A DNA stretch of 64,000 nt, from positions 21,212,001-21,276,000 of the forward strand of contig NC_058339.1 of the NCBI RefSeq assembly GCF_905475395.1. The letters run 5' to 3'. A program made the translations under genes and the position numbers. The stretch's first letter is position 1. Every line of letters starts with the position of its first letter. Below, piece after piece: positions 1-12,145 of this stretch. The DNA is from Chrysoperla carnea. Its lineage: Eukaryota > Arthropoda > Insecta > Neuroptera > Chrysopidae. The notes below the pieces were generated by a model, which was not told where the DNA came from, did no database searches, and was given only the letters and a program-made list of their open reading frames with translations.

Positions 1-1629
1 TGTCAATTTCATGTCATATTTTTCTTAAAAACATTTTAAGACAAAAAATATCATTTGTGTAGAAAATAAGAGATCATAAGAAAAATCAAATGAGGGGCAA
101 ATATGACCATCTTGATGGAGTTTTGGTATTCACATACTCTTTTTAATACAAGAAAGTCAAGTTTAATACGTCGTAGGATTCATTTATGGTTTTTATGTCT
201 ATATATCCTAATGTTATTCATCATCATAAAAAATATACGTAATTAAAATTTATCAATGAAGAATAATAATTATACCTTCGATCAAGATTTTATAATTTTT
301 ATGAATTATATTTAAAATTTTTAAAATATTAAAATCTACATAATGCAATTAGTTTAACTATTTTAATTAAAATTTATAACTAAGCATTATACAAAGAAGC
401 AAATACTAAATAGTTTGTGTGATTAAAGACTAGTCTGGAAATTTTCCGGTTGCAATTAGTTACTGCATTGAAGTGTTTTAGACCGTAAAATAATGGATGC
501 TGAAAAGTGTTCAAGTGTTGACTGAACTGTGTGAATAACCTAACGAAAAATTATACTACGCCATTTACAAGACCATATGCAAAATATTTTCCGATTGGCA
601 GATTGCTAAAACTCGCAAAATCGCCATGATTGCTTAAATAATAAAGTCTTCTTTTAACATTTTTAACTTTGCAACCTGCGCAGTCAAAAGTACGTTTGCC
701 TGTTTTTTTTTCAATTTAAAGTTTTTTGACCGGCTAAGAGTTTTGACTGCGATACGTGCTCATCATTCGACTTTGAGGCATTCAGAAGGTTAATAGGAAA
801 AGTGCTGACTCAATATCTGATTAGTTTGTCTCATGCGGGTAATAGAAAATTATAAGTGAAAATGACCAAGAAGAGAAAAATGTTTCAAAGAAAAGAATGG
901 TAAACTTGTTTTAAGAAGACATGAGTAAAATGAAAAAGGGGCTAGTATCATAATATTAAATTTCAGGGGTTCAAATGATTTTTGCATGAAAATCTAAAAA
1001 AAAACATTAGTATCTCATGTAGACGAAAAAAGACAGTTTTTTTGCAACCTTTTAATTTTAATTTATTTTCTAAAATGTCTGAGCTCTCACCATTTTCATA
1101 CCTTTGTTTTTCTAAACCCACTCACGATGTTGTATTCGAATAACTGAGCAACAGAAAGGCCATCACATATTTATGTAATAAATACTTGATATGAATGTTG
1201 TTAATTACAGTAAGTAAGTTGTTCTTGATGTTTTTACTTAGAAAATAGTTTTGTAGTTTTAAAATAATTGTGATGATGAAGTTGTTTAAAAAGAGTATGC
1301 GTAGTCTTAATAACAGTTAACATTTTGTGTTTATGATAGTCATTAGCAGAATAAATGGCAACTAAATACTCAGTTCTTTTATGAATAGGGGAAAGTGACC
1401 ATTCCATACCAGATTTAAAATAAATGAATAATGTAAGAGATATTAGAAAAGCTAATTTTATTCAATAACCGGGCTCATTTTTTAAAAGCACAATTTTAAC
1501 AAAAAAAAAAAAGCATTAGAGCACAAGTGAAGCACATTCTCGAGTGACATTTTCGTGTTTTTAACTGAAAATGTCTTTTTATGCTAGGAAAACTGGCCTG
1601 TCGAATTCATCCTTTACTTAAATCAACGT
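1..1629. other. AT-rich intergenic DNA, no gene seen
   Basis: I see no coding exon, RNA gene or clear repeat boundary here. Open frames are short and lack splice context. Homopolymer A/T tracts are common. Confidence 0.5.
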
Positions 1630-1882
1630 ATTCCACCATTATTAACTCAACCTTACTTTTTACGTCCTAAAAACGTTTTACAAATTTCAACTTGATATCT
1701 CTTTTTGTTTTTGAGTTATCGTGTTGACAAACAGACGAACAGTCAACCGAAAACGGACTAATTAGATGATTTTTTGAACAGGTTTACCAAAATTTTGTTG
1801 GTAACATTAATATTTTCAATTGTTACAAACTTGGGACTTAACTTAATATACCTTGATATATTTCATGTACATGGTAAAAAAA
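1630..1882 (+). repeat. Dispersed repeat family D, copy 1
   Basis: This stretch shares its order of motifs with 26546-26757 and 63640-63896, and with the minus strand of 49855-51330. It has a TTACGTCC-like stretch, TTTCAACTTGATAT, then GAGTTATCGTG, a run of CAGACRGAC units, then a TGATTTT-TGAAC block and AATATACCTTGATATATTTCAT near the end. Family D is an interspersed repeat of unknown class. No protein is seen in it. Confidence 0.7.
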
Positions 1883-2317
1883 CTACAAATAAAATCTGAT
1901 TTTGATTGTTTTTTCTGAGATAAACAAACATACGGTCTCTTATAAAATTTATACATTTCTTATTCTGAAGAGGTCATCCTCAACTGAATGTTTTCTTCCT
2001 ATAATAACTACTTAAACAAACTTTTATAATATTTTTTTTAATGACATGTAAATATTGTAGATATAATAACACTTAAAAAATCATGATATTAAATAAAAAA
2101 AAAAGCTTACCGTATTACCGTACAGTAAATATATATTAACAAGTAAATATCTAAAGTTTGATATAAAATGTTAAGACAGTCAGTGGTGGTAAGCCGTACC
2201 ATCTAGAGGGATGAACCTCACACTTTGTATTCATAATATTGTTTGCAACTCTAAGTAAATAAATACATATTATTTGCAATGTCGTCTTAATATGTTAATT
2301 CTATATTGTTATATAGG

Positions 2318-2780
2318 ATGGCCCGCGAATAAATACACAAACACTTTAGTAGATTAAATAATTTTAAGCTTAAAGAGATATGCAAGGATTGGATAAAACT
2401 AGGGATTTCAACAAAACTTTATAAATACATTTTTTGATTAACAAAGCTTCCAAAATTCACAAAAAATTCTTAGGTCACCAGTCTTTTTACTATGATTTTA
2501 TCGTTCAAAGTTGGTTGAAAAAAATATGAATCATATAGATTATCCTTTTCGATTTGATATTTCTGTATCAAAGAATCTAGAACGTGTGTTAAAAAAGTAT
2601 CTAAAATATTTAGACAATCTTGTAGTTTATAATAATACCATACAAATATAAGGTTGTCGATGATATAAAAACAAAATTTTAATTTAATTATGAGTTCATC
2701 GAAGATCCATCATTTGATGAGCAGAGACGACTATAGTTAGAGTATTGATGATTGAAGAGCGATATCTATATTATCAAATT
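2318..2780 (+). repeat. Dispersed repeat family E, copy 1
   Basis: About 400 bp from AGAGATATGCAAGGATTGG to GATTGAAGAGCGATA is matched almost base for base by 42838-43246, with scattered substitutions and small indels. The two copies are in the same orientation, 40 kb apart. Terminal inverted repeats and coding capacity were not found, so the class is unknown. Confidence 0.75.
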
Positions 2781-5700
2781 TATAAGCATCACTTGCACAC
2801 AATATATTATATATTATTGTAGTTGCAGGTATTGTAAATCTAAAAATAACTCATTACTTGACTACAAAACATATATTTGGTTTAAAAAGCTAACGCCGTG
2901 ACTTTATTTCACTCATGCCTTTTTACAATTAAAAGCTGGTAGTTACACCTTACCATTTATTAATTAGAAATTTTATTAAGTTTAAAACAGCTGCAAATTG
3001 AAAAATGATAAATAATAGTTTTTTTATAATTCTTGTGTTAAGAAATCAATACTTATATAACTAATATATTTCGATCGTCCGGCTATTATAATAATTTAAT
3101 TCGTTGAAAAACAATAAAAATATTCATAAAGTTGATAATTTATATAATTGGTAGGAAAAATTGTTAATTAATTAAACTTCATTACACCACTTGACTATCT
3201 CTAAAATTAATTGGCCACAACTTCTTTAACGTAGTATTTTAAACAAAAGTATATGTTTTTTGGCTTTATAATTCTTTTGAAATGTGCTCCGAAAGTTTGT
3301 ATGTTTGTTTTCCTTCTCAGGACATCTTATATAAAAACCTTACTAAATATTGTACCTACATAAATGTAGGTAGAACTATTTTAAAATTATTAAAATAGTA
3401 TTTATAATAATAATAATAAGAATAAGAATAATATAAAATCTAAACAATACCTTTAAATCAGAACAAATATAATAAACAATAATAATAGATCATAGTATTA
3501 TTTTATTTATATATTCTTTAAGAGAGTAGTTTCATTGAATATTGATCCTTTAAAGTTAAACCCAAATGAAGTGGATTAGTTTATTATTTAGAAAAAAGGG
3601 GGTGGGAAAACAAATTTGTACTTAATAAATAAAAATTGAGACAGGGTCTGTTTTCAGTATTATCTAATGAACGAAAAAGTTTACTATTGACTTAATCTTC
3701 TTAAATAATAAATATTATTGCTTGAATGTGTAAATAAAATAGCTGTTAGAAAAGAACCTATTACCTATTTAATAATGTTATCTACCATTTAGAGCCCCAA
3801 AATAAGCTATTCAAAACTATAATTAAGTAAAAAATTTTGTTGATTTACATGAGTTTTTATTCGCTGCATGTTGTGCACAGAAGAATTGTTAAAAATTACA
3901 GAAAAATATTTTACAATTTTTAAACTGCAACCAACGTATTCAGGGATAATACAGGAAAGCTTCGTTTTTGAACTAAGGTTTTCTTTGCAATGTAATGACA
4001 AACGGAAAATTTCCAGTGGTCTCATTTCTGACATGACTTAGAATGGTGTCCCGTCAAAGATATCAAAAAATCAAGTTTTACGTTTAAATGATATATATTT
4101 ACCTGAATTTTTGAACACCTTTACTACCGGTAGCCTGTCGAAGTTCACGCGACCTAAACTTTTTAATACCTTCATGTTTTTACCTATTGTATTGTATCTC
4201 CTATGATAAACTTTAAGGTTTTATGATTTAAAAAAGGTTTTGCATGTTCTAGATCATAATCTTTTAGCAAGCGCATTTTACGCTTCATTTGAACCAATAA
4301 TTAGGCCTAAAACCACACTTAATTAAAACGAAATAAAATAAGCTTTACAATAGACCCAATGCCATGGCCATCGATATTATTTTGATTTGTTTAATTTCAA
4401 TTTAAAATTTGTTCGTTTAAAAACACCCGTTACAATAAAACCATATATATATTGTATAAGTTTTATTTACAATTTTAGAAATTATAAATTATTTGTATGA
4501 AATATTAATATCATTTAATTTTATGTGGAATTTATTTTTATAGAAAGTATAAATTGATTTATTTTAAATCAATTTTTTTAAAACTAGAACTTTATTGTAA
4601 AGTTTAAGTAAATTTATACTTTGTTATTACAACTTCATGTAAAGTTATTAAAAATTTATTCGAATGACAAATAACAAATAAATATAATATGACTATTCGT
4701 TAATAATAGAGCAGCAAGTAAATTTGGCAAGTTTTTGCAGTATGAAATTATTTAGAGATATTTTTTGCACTTTTTGAAGTTAGAAAATAGAAATTAACCT
4801 ATTGCCTATTCGAATTACATTTTTGTGTGTCGTGAATTTGTTGCAAGCTTATTTTCATAGTTTTACAGCCACCGGATTCCTAATTAATTTAGTTACAATA
4901 AAACAATAAAATCGAAAATAAGATGGCATTGGAAATCTAGTTTTCGTATTCCGCATCTTGACCACGATTCAATCTAATAAAATGAATCAAGCCTTGGTGA
5001 GTCAGTTTTTCATAGCCCTTAAAAAAATCGAATAAACCAACCATTGGCTCGTTAACCTTAACTAAGGCTATTTAATTAAGTTTTGGTTTGCCACCCCGAT
5101 AGCCAAAGTTTGAGCCAAATCTAATGAACCGAGTTTGATATTGATTGTCAATGATGTGTTTTAACTGCTATAATAGCAAAAAGAATATTCAAGATCGTGA
5201 AGTTATAATGAAACAATAACATATGAACTCGATGAAAGCAAGAACTAAATATGATACAAAAAATTGGCCATTGGTCAAGTTTGGATAAATTTTAACTGCT
5301 ATTACTTTATTTACCATGTGTGTCTCGGCAAATTAGCTTCAAATTTATAAAGTTGTTTAAGTAAATTTAGGTAACTTGGTTTTATTGAACTATTTCTGGA
5401 TGATTTTAACTACTTTAAATTTCGCAATTTATTTGAGAGTGATAATCGTATGAAATAGTGAAATCGGGGTACTACCAAAGGATGATTAATATCGCGCGTC
5501 AGCTCTGTGTTTGTTTGTCTCGCGACTTCGTTACATACATTATGGACTGAAAATTAATAAAATAATTTTTTCTGTCCCAACTTTTAAGCAGTGGTATGTT
5601 ACCATAACTTGTTTTATGCCGTGATGTTTACGTGATAAACGACAAATTAAAAATGATTTTAATTGTATCTTTTAAGAAAAACATACGATTTTTTAACGTT

Positions 5701-6225
5701 CATATATTTTTATTCCGAAGAAAGTGATCAGTATTCAATTCAATGGTTTCTACATATACTTCGACCATCTCCTAAAAATTAAAGTGAAATAAATATTTTA
5801 ATAATATTATATTTATTGGAAGGATATAGTACGTAGATAAATAATCTATTTAACCATAATTTCGTTAAAATTGTGCATATAATAATAAATTTTAAAATAT
5901 CAACTAAACTAACCTAAACCTAAGCAAAACAACTTAAACATTATATCATTTTGTTTAAAAGGTTAAAAAGCCTATTACACAAACTTACCACAGTCACAAG
6001 GATGACATTTATTATTTAAATAAAGTAAAGAAGATGAGTAAATAGACAATATTATTTATATATTTAAACATATTATATACACATATATGCGATGCGCAAC
6101 GCAACGCAACTTACAACAATATTATATAAAATACATTTTATATACGTATATAGTTTGATATTTGTTAATATTGTAGCATTAAATTAAATAACTATAGTCA
6201 TTTACAGGAAGGTTCATCAAAGATC
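2781..6225. other. AT-rich intergenic DNA, no gene seen
   Basis: No exon with plausible splice signals is visible. There is low-complexity TAA/TAATAA sequence near 3400-3430. One 75-codon minus-strand frame at 3807-4034 has no recognisable domain and is not called as a gene. Confidence 0.45.
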
Positions 6226-7108
6226 GTATGAAACAAGTCACATTCAATGCAAAATAGATAGAGCAAAATTAAATTTTTTGGTTCTGATGACGTCATTATG
6301 TTAAAAAATTCGAATTTTTGATAATACAGGCAAACATGATCCGATCTTATTGGAATTGAAACCCACTAATTTTGGGTCATTATTTTCAGCTGTGATTTTC
6401 ATTTTTCGCTAGCTATCACTCATGTGTTTAATTCGGAGATCAGAACTCCACATTCTTGAAACCTAGTAAAGCAAGGTTAATTTTGATGACAAATTTGAAA
6501 AGTATGAGCCAAATTTAGTAAGATTACATACTTGGTTTATCAAAATTGAATAAAATTTGGATGTGATACAGCAAAATTAATTTTTTTAGATTCTAATGAC
6601 GTCATTAAGGTCAAAAATTCTATTTTTTTGATAACACAGGCAAATTTGATCCGATCTTATTGGAATGTTTTTTAAAACCCACTAATTTTGGGTTATTCTT
6701 TTCTGCTGTGATATCAATTTTTCGCTAACCTTCACTAATGTGCTTAATACCGGAACCAGGACTCCACATTCTTGCAATCTATTAGAGCTAGGTTAATTTT
6801 GATCACAAATTTGAAAAATATGACCCAAATTTAGTAGGATTACATACTTTGTTTATCAAAATTGGATAAAATTTGGATGTGATAGAGCAAAATTAAATTT
6901 TTTTTATTCTGATGACGTCATTAAGTTAAAAATTAGATTTTTTTATAACACAGGCAAATTTGATCCGATATTTCTGGAATTTTTTTTGAAACCCACTAAT
7001 TTTGGGTCATTCTTTTCAGCTATGATGTCAATCTTTCGCTAGCCATCACTTTTGTGCTTAATTCCGGAACCAGTACTCCACATTCTTGCAATCTATTAAA
7101 GCTAGTTG
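6226..7108 (+). repeat. Satellite A array, three monomers of about 315 bp
   Basis: Three direct tandem copies can be aligned on the palindrome TGACGTCA, with GACGTCAT starting at 6289, 6598 and 6914 (spacing 309 and 316). Each monomer also has GGCAAATTTGATCCGAT (or a close variant), ACCCACTAATTTTGGGT (itself a small palindrome), TTTTCGCTAG and ACTCCACATTCTTG. The same monomer forms a second array at 47246-48220. It is non-coding. Confidence 0.9.
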
Positions 7109-8029
7109 TTCAGGCATTTGAAGCTATGATGGAAAAATAAGAAACTCACATACTTGAACCCTGTAATCATTACACTCATTTAGTTTGGACAATCGTATGA
7201 AAACTGTTAAGAACATTAGGAAAATGATAAACATTTCTAGAAAATGGTAATGATTGTATGAATTTTTTGAATTTCACTGGTTTTTTAAACTTTTCTATGG
7301 TTCGATCTTTAACATTTTTGTCAGCTATGAATGACCAATAGATGAAGAAATCGTAGGATTGCATTCATTTTTGGTAAATAATCCTGTGGGAATGTTTTAT
7401 AATATAGTACACAGAGTAAGAGTTTGATACTATATATTTTACAGTACACACACTATATATCTGTATATGTGTACCATGTTAGGTTTATATTTTCAGTTTT
7501 GAGTCGTATATCACAGAGGGTGACTATTACACTTCAGTCTTTGTTTAACATGAAATTAAAATATGTTATTTATTGCAAGCAAACTATGAATATGACTGAA
7601 AATAATAAATTATTACTACTAACTTATTAAAATTATTTATAAGTTATGTATGTGTGTATGTATATTATATATATATTTATTATATACATGTTGTTTATTC
7701 GTATAACTATCCTAAACCTAAAACCATTACCAACCAACAACCATCAACCCAACGAAACGAACTCAAACGGTATATTTATTATTTTATATATGGTGAAGCA
7801 AACAAAACTTATGGATCTTTAAATCATTCACACATACACGGATTTAATGAGGTCGAAAATGTTTTATAAATCATTGAATTTGTATTGTTTTTAGGTATCT
7901 GAAAATGATTCTGACTTTTCCTTCTTTAGTTTAAGCAGTAGGTACCATAGATAAATATAATTTTATAATATTATGGAAAAAAAATTGTTTAAGTTAGATA
8001 TCTTTACAATTCTTTGAAGAAAATTATGA
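7109..8029. other. Unique AT-rich spacer, no gene seen
   Basis: Several short open frames exist here, but none has splice context, a recognisable domain or non-random composition. I see nothing else. Confidence 0.4.
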
Positions 8030-8885
8030 TGGTGAGTTCCTTATCCTCTAGAAGATGTTAGAAAACCACTTGATTCCAAACCTGATTTTCATACTTTTTG
8101 GATCAAAATCATCCACCGAGTTTCAACAAATTCCAAAACAAAAATTTTTTGTTTGCCTTTTTCTCGAGTTTTTCAAAGAGTATATCTCCCTTAAAAAGAT
8201 GCAAAAAATCGAAACATTTTTTGTATCTCCAATTTCGATAAAACTCAGGATTTAAGGTAATTTTGACAAAAAAAGTACAAAAATCGGGTGCATTTGTTGA
8301 CTGGTCGAATAGTTTTTGAGATACGGACTAAAATCGGTCAAAATTTTTCGATATCTCAAAAACTCTGCAACCAATCATTAAATTAACCTGATTTATTTAC
8401 TTTTTGGATCAAAATTACCCCATCCACCGAGTTTCATCAAATTCGTAAACAAAATTTTTTTTGCGTTTTTCTCGATTTTTTCCCTTAAAAAAATTGCAAA
8501 AAATCGAAAAATTTTTGGTATCTCCAATTTCGATAAAACTCCGTATATAAGGTAATTTTGACCCAAAAAGTACAAAAATCGGGTGCATTTGTTGACTGGT
8601 CGAATAGTTTTTGAGATATGGACTAAAATCGATCCAAATATTGTATTATCTCAGAAACTCTGCAACCAATCATTAAATTAACATGATTCTTATACTTTTC
8701 GGATTACAATTATCCCATCCACCGAGTTTCATCAAATTCCGAAACCAAATTTTTGTTTACGTTTTTCTCGATTTTTTCAAAGGGATATCCCCTATTTCAA
8801 AGAATCGAAAAAATTTTATATCTCCAATTTCGATTTAACTTAGTATATAAGGTAATTTTGACCCAAAAAGTACAAAATTTAAACA
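8030..8885 (+). repeat. Tandem array of repeat family B (about 300-bp units)
   Basis: Three head-to-tail units can be aligned on CATCCACCGAGTTTCA-like sequence at 8110, 8421 and 8716. Each is followed by an A-rich block, TTTTTCTCGATTTTTT, ATCTCCAATTTCGAT and GGTAATTTTGACCCAAAAAG. Two units carry GTTGACTGGTCGAATAGTTTTTGAGAT, split by only a few changes. Related single or double units lie at 42480-42611, 57180-57575 and 63236-63432. Non-coding. Confidence 0.88.
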
Positions 8886-9224
8886 ATAAGTTGCAGATGT
8901 CTCTTATTATTTTCTGAAAGTGAAACGCAAAAACTATCTAAACAGCTTAAATGATCTCATTTTGCAAACAAACAGAATGGAAATCATGAATTTTTCAATG
9001 TTATCATAAATTGCGTATTCAATAGCAAGCAGTTTAACATTTCATTATTTTGGAACCAAATGGTACCACGAAACAGAAATTAACAATTTGGTGGGGGCGA
9101 TATTTTTCAGAAATCTTACAAATCATCATCAGACTTTTCCATCTGTTTACACCTGAATTCTTTGATTTATATTAATTTGTTCCCTTTAAACAATCACTTG
9201 ATATAGAAATAAAATTTATTATAA
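8886..9224. other. Spacer left of the LTR element
   Basis: I see no gene or repeat here. The last four bases before the element at 9225-9228 (ACTT) are the left copy of its target-site duplication. Confidence 0.5.
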
Positions 9225-9228
9225 ACTT

Positions 9229-10183
9229 TGTTGTGTGCTACTAGATGTCGTTGTAGAGTTTAATATGAATTACACTAACGTTGTGAAATCCCCCTTTCGG
9301 TGTGGATCAATATTACATTAATCGATAATGGGTTTGTTTCACGGCTAAGTGAAACAATTTATATTACACCATTTTGCATGAGGTTTTCCACGCTCAAGTA
9401 ATAGATTTTAAGGATAAATCTCAATAATGATTGATGTTATTTGTGGAAATTTGGTCTGTTTATCCTTGGCCCATTTATCAGCGACACAACATAAATCCAA
9501 ACTTAACCCTTATAAATAGAATTTTGAACTTCATCAAACATATAAATTTTACTTCTTCAAGTTGGTACAATGACTTTATCCAAATTCACTCAGTAAACAA
9601 AGTGTTGAATATGGCGTACGAAAGTTCGTAGCTGTCATTAATTTTATTTCAAACTTCAACAAATTATAGCGAGGTAAGAAAAGTTCTTGATTAATTTAGA
9701 AAACTGGTAGAATATTGTTGAAATTACCTTTGATCTCCATTGTAGGGGATATTTATCTTTCAGGATAACCGCCTAATGGATAATAATACCAATTTATTCC
9801 ACTGTTGATCCACTGTAAAGCGGCTCAACACACGTGTTCCAAATTTTCAATAAACTAACATTTTGCTCTAAAATTATTTCCTTTATTGATCTTACATTTT
9901 ACAAATAGTTAAATTACATTCGTTTCTTTGAATTTAGAATACAATTTACGCGACCAATTAATCACGAATCAAATATAAATTTACTGTTTCGTCGACATGT
10001 TTAATTTTAAAACCAATTATTTTTAGATGAACGTATGATCGATTAGATGTTGAATCGACGGAGTACGATAATTAAAGAGGAAGATTTCAGTCGCCTTCGC
10101 ATCCATAACAGCTCGGGTATGTTTTGTGCGGTTGCGCAGATAAATTTTAAATTTTTACAATAATAATGTTTTGTAACATAACA
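9229..10183 (-). repeat. 3' LTR of the gypsy-type element
   Basis: Begins TGTTGTGTG and ends GTAACATAACA on the plus strand, giving the TG...CA ends usual for LTRs. It is nearly identical to 12146-13101: I see only a few small indels near the left end and an A/T change in ATAATACCAATT versus ATAATTCCAATT. Identical 66-codon open frames in both LTRs (9431-9631, 12349-12549) are a by-product of this identity, not genes. Confidence 0.93.
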
Positions 10184-10203
10184 TATTTCCACCCTTCTTC
10201 CAG
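10184..10203 (-). other. Polypurine tract of the LTR element
   Basis: Read on the minus strand this is CTGGAAGAAGGGTGGAAATA, directly next to the LTR. A purine-rich tract at this place primes plus-strand DNA synthesis in LTR elements and confirms the minus orientation. Confidence 0.75.
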
Positions 10204-10594
10204 AAGATTGGGGTGTTACACTCTTGCATGTACGAGGAGTTGCTGACCACTACACCACCGAGGAAACAATCTGTGTGGGATTGTTATGGGGTCCAGACAA
10301 CTGGCCCCTCGGGGGGGGGGGATCTGAAGGATAGGAGGTCACTGTTCGGGAGGTGTACGTATGCCCTTTTTTTTTTTTTTTTTTTTTTGAATGGTCTTAA
10401 ATATTGTCCATGGCTATTTGATGCTTCTCTAATTGTACCCAGTCGTTTACTTCATACACATGTTTACGCCCGGTTTTATTAAGTAGTCTCTACGTCTTTT
10501 TTAAGGATTCATCCAAGAATCGGTTGATGATGGACTCTTTTGGTACTTTTCAGGCCATATAGTGCGTTTCCACTTTTGGACGTCGTAGTGCTGG

Positions 10595-10665
10595 CGATGA
10601 TTTGCGTTTCTGACAGATTTGCAAGATTTTACGTAATATACCACGTCGCGATACATATTCCTCCA
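10595..10665 (-). pseudogene. Integrase zinc-binding domain remnant (Ty3/gypsy pol)
   Basis: On the minus strand a frame reads WRNMYRDVVYYVKSCKSV. This matches the second half of the HHCC zinc-binding domain of Ty3/gypsy integrases (family pattern W-P-N-M-x-x-D-V-x-x-Y-V-x-x-C-x-x-C). The second cysteine of the CxxC pair is replaced by valine, and stop codons and frameshifts lie just upstream. This is a broken domain, not a functional gene. Confidence 0.8.
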
Positions 10666-10924
10666 ATCTTCTTTCCTTATGTTTTTCTCACTAGTTTACG
10701 GAGAAGCCCGGCTTGAATTTGTAAAATTTTCATCAGGTTGTCGTGTTTTAAACGAGCAGTGATGTATTTACGTAACTTCATCCAGTGCTTGTACCACGCG
10801 AACGTTTGGGAATTTTCATAAGTATCCGTAAGAATAGTAGGGTATCGTCTGGTAAATTTTCTTGGAATTGTAGTTTATGTAGTGATTCAGTTTGTGGATG
10901 GTTCAATTTTCCATTTCGCAAAGA

Positions 10925-11063
10925 TGTGAAAAGCATCGTCGATGTTGTTATTTGCATCCGGAATGTATTCAACCATGAACTTATGTTGTGATAAGTTCAA
11001 TTTCCAACGTTCCAGTTTAGCTGAGCCTTTAGAATTTTCGTGGAGGTGTACCAACAAATATTA
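10925..11063 (-). pseudogene. RNase H C-terminal remnant (Ty3/gypsy pol)
   Basis: A minus-strand frame reads HENSKGSAKLERWKLNLSQH and continues with a stretch ending EYIPDANNNIDDA. It fits the family pattern of gypsy RNase H ends, where a bulky-residue strand is followed by G-x-x-N-x-x-A-D-A-L-S-R. Here the final motif has decayed (IDDAF instead of IADAL). The order RNase H then integrase along the minus strand is the Ty3/gypsy order. Confidence 0.82.
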
Positions 11064-12129
11064 TCGAATTTGTATTGAGTGAATTAATTTTAACGTTTCT
11101 TTTTCATATATATATATGGATTTGTTTTCAGATGTTGATAATAATTTTTTGTATATGAAAATTTGTATTTTGTACATATTGGGTCTGCTGTCGAACCATT
11201 TTCTTTCACTCGTTTAAGTATTTCTTCCGAATGTTGAAATGTTTTATTGTGTCATCATTTGGCCGTAATAATCGTCGAAATTTGTAAAATTTTGTGAAAT
11301 TTTAGGCCTTGTAGGTGGTGATTTGTGATACGGTTCGGATTGGGGTATATTCCTTTAAAAACTTTCCATTGAAATACTTGTTGTACATCCAATTATTGTT
11401 CGTTGAGACATTTTTATAATTTGTTTCAATTTTTCAGAGTCATCACCGTCGGTTCTTGGAATTCCCTCACAAGTTTGTGGATATCAGGATAAAACGTCAG
11501 CACGACCGGATTTAAACTGATTATGCGTTCATGTGTATCAAGCAAAAAACTGTTATGGATAGCCATTTTGTCCGTCAGGTTTGGGTCACGTGTCGATAAT
11601 TGTCTGTTAGGTTCTGAATGTGGAACTAGGATTAAAGGTTGGGTGCAGAGTGCCCTCGGTTTAATGGTATATGTTTATTCTACCTGTGTATGATTGACGA
11701 CCACCGAGTGTGTTGTGGATGCGAAAGTGTTTGCTTCATCGTGAAAATTTCTGTCCACCAATTTATTATGATGACTTCAATTTATGTTTGATCTCCTACT
11801 ACGGAATGCTTGGTTCCACTTGCAGATGACGAAGTTGGTTCAGTCTGTAAATAATAAATAACAAAGCAGAATATTTTTCTTTTTTTTTTTTTGTTGAAAG
11901 ATCTTATAAAGAAAAAAAATTCTTTGGAATGTTTTCAGACTCGCTATAAATAATAAATTAATTTGTTTGAAATTTTTTGTGTTTTATTTTGTGTGAAATT
12001 CCTTGTTAAATCTATTCTTAAGATTAATCCAAATGCTTCGCTTTTTGAATTAATCTTGTTATGAAATTTATGGTTATAATTTGAATTTTTTGTTCTAACC
12101 TGTAGATACCTATTTTTAAATAGTTTAAA

Positions 12130-12141
12130 GCTTTGCTACCA
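12130..12141 (-). other. Primer-binding site, initiator tRNA-Met type
   Basis: TGGTAGCAAAGC on the minus strand lies four bases inside the 5' LTR. It resembles the complement of the 3' end of animal initiator tRNA-Met, including its CCA (one mismatch in the first 11 bases). This fixes 12146-13101 as the 5' LTR. Confidence 0.7.
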
Positions 12142-12145
12142 TTTA

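Noticed and set aside
3807..4034. Minus 75-codon frame with several Cys
   Set aside because: No domain or splice signals in phase; composition is like the surrounding DNA.
6226..8885. Regularly spaced repeats considered as a CRISPR array
   Set aside because: Monomers are about 300 bp with no unique spacers, and the window is eukaryotic. They are satellite-type tandem repeats.
9431..9631. 66-codon frame repeated exactly at 12349-12549, looking like a duplicated gene
   Set aside because: Both lie in the LTRs of the retroelement, on the strand opposite to its pol; identity comes from the LTR pair.
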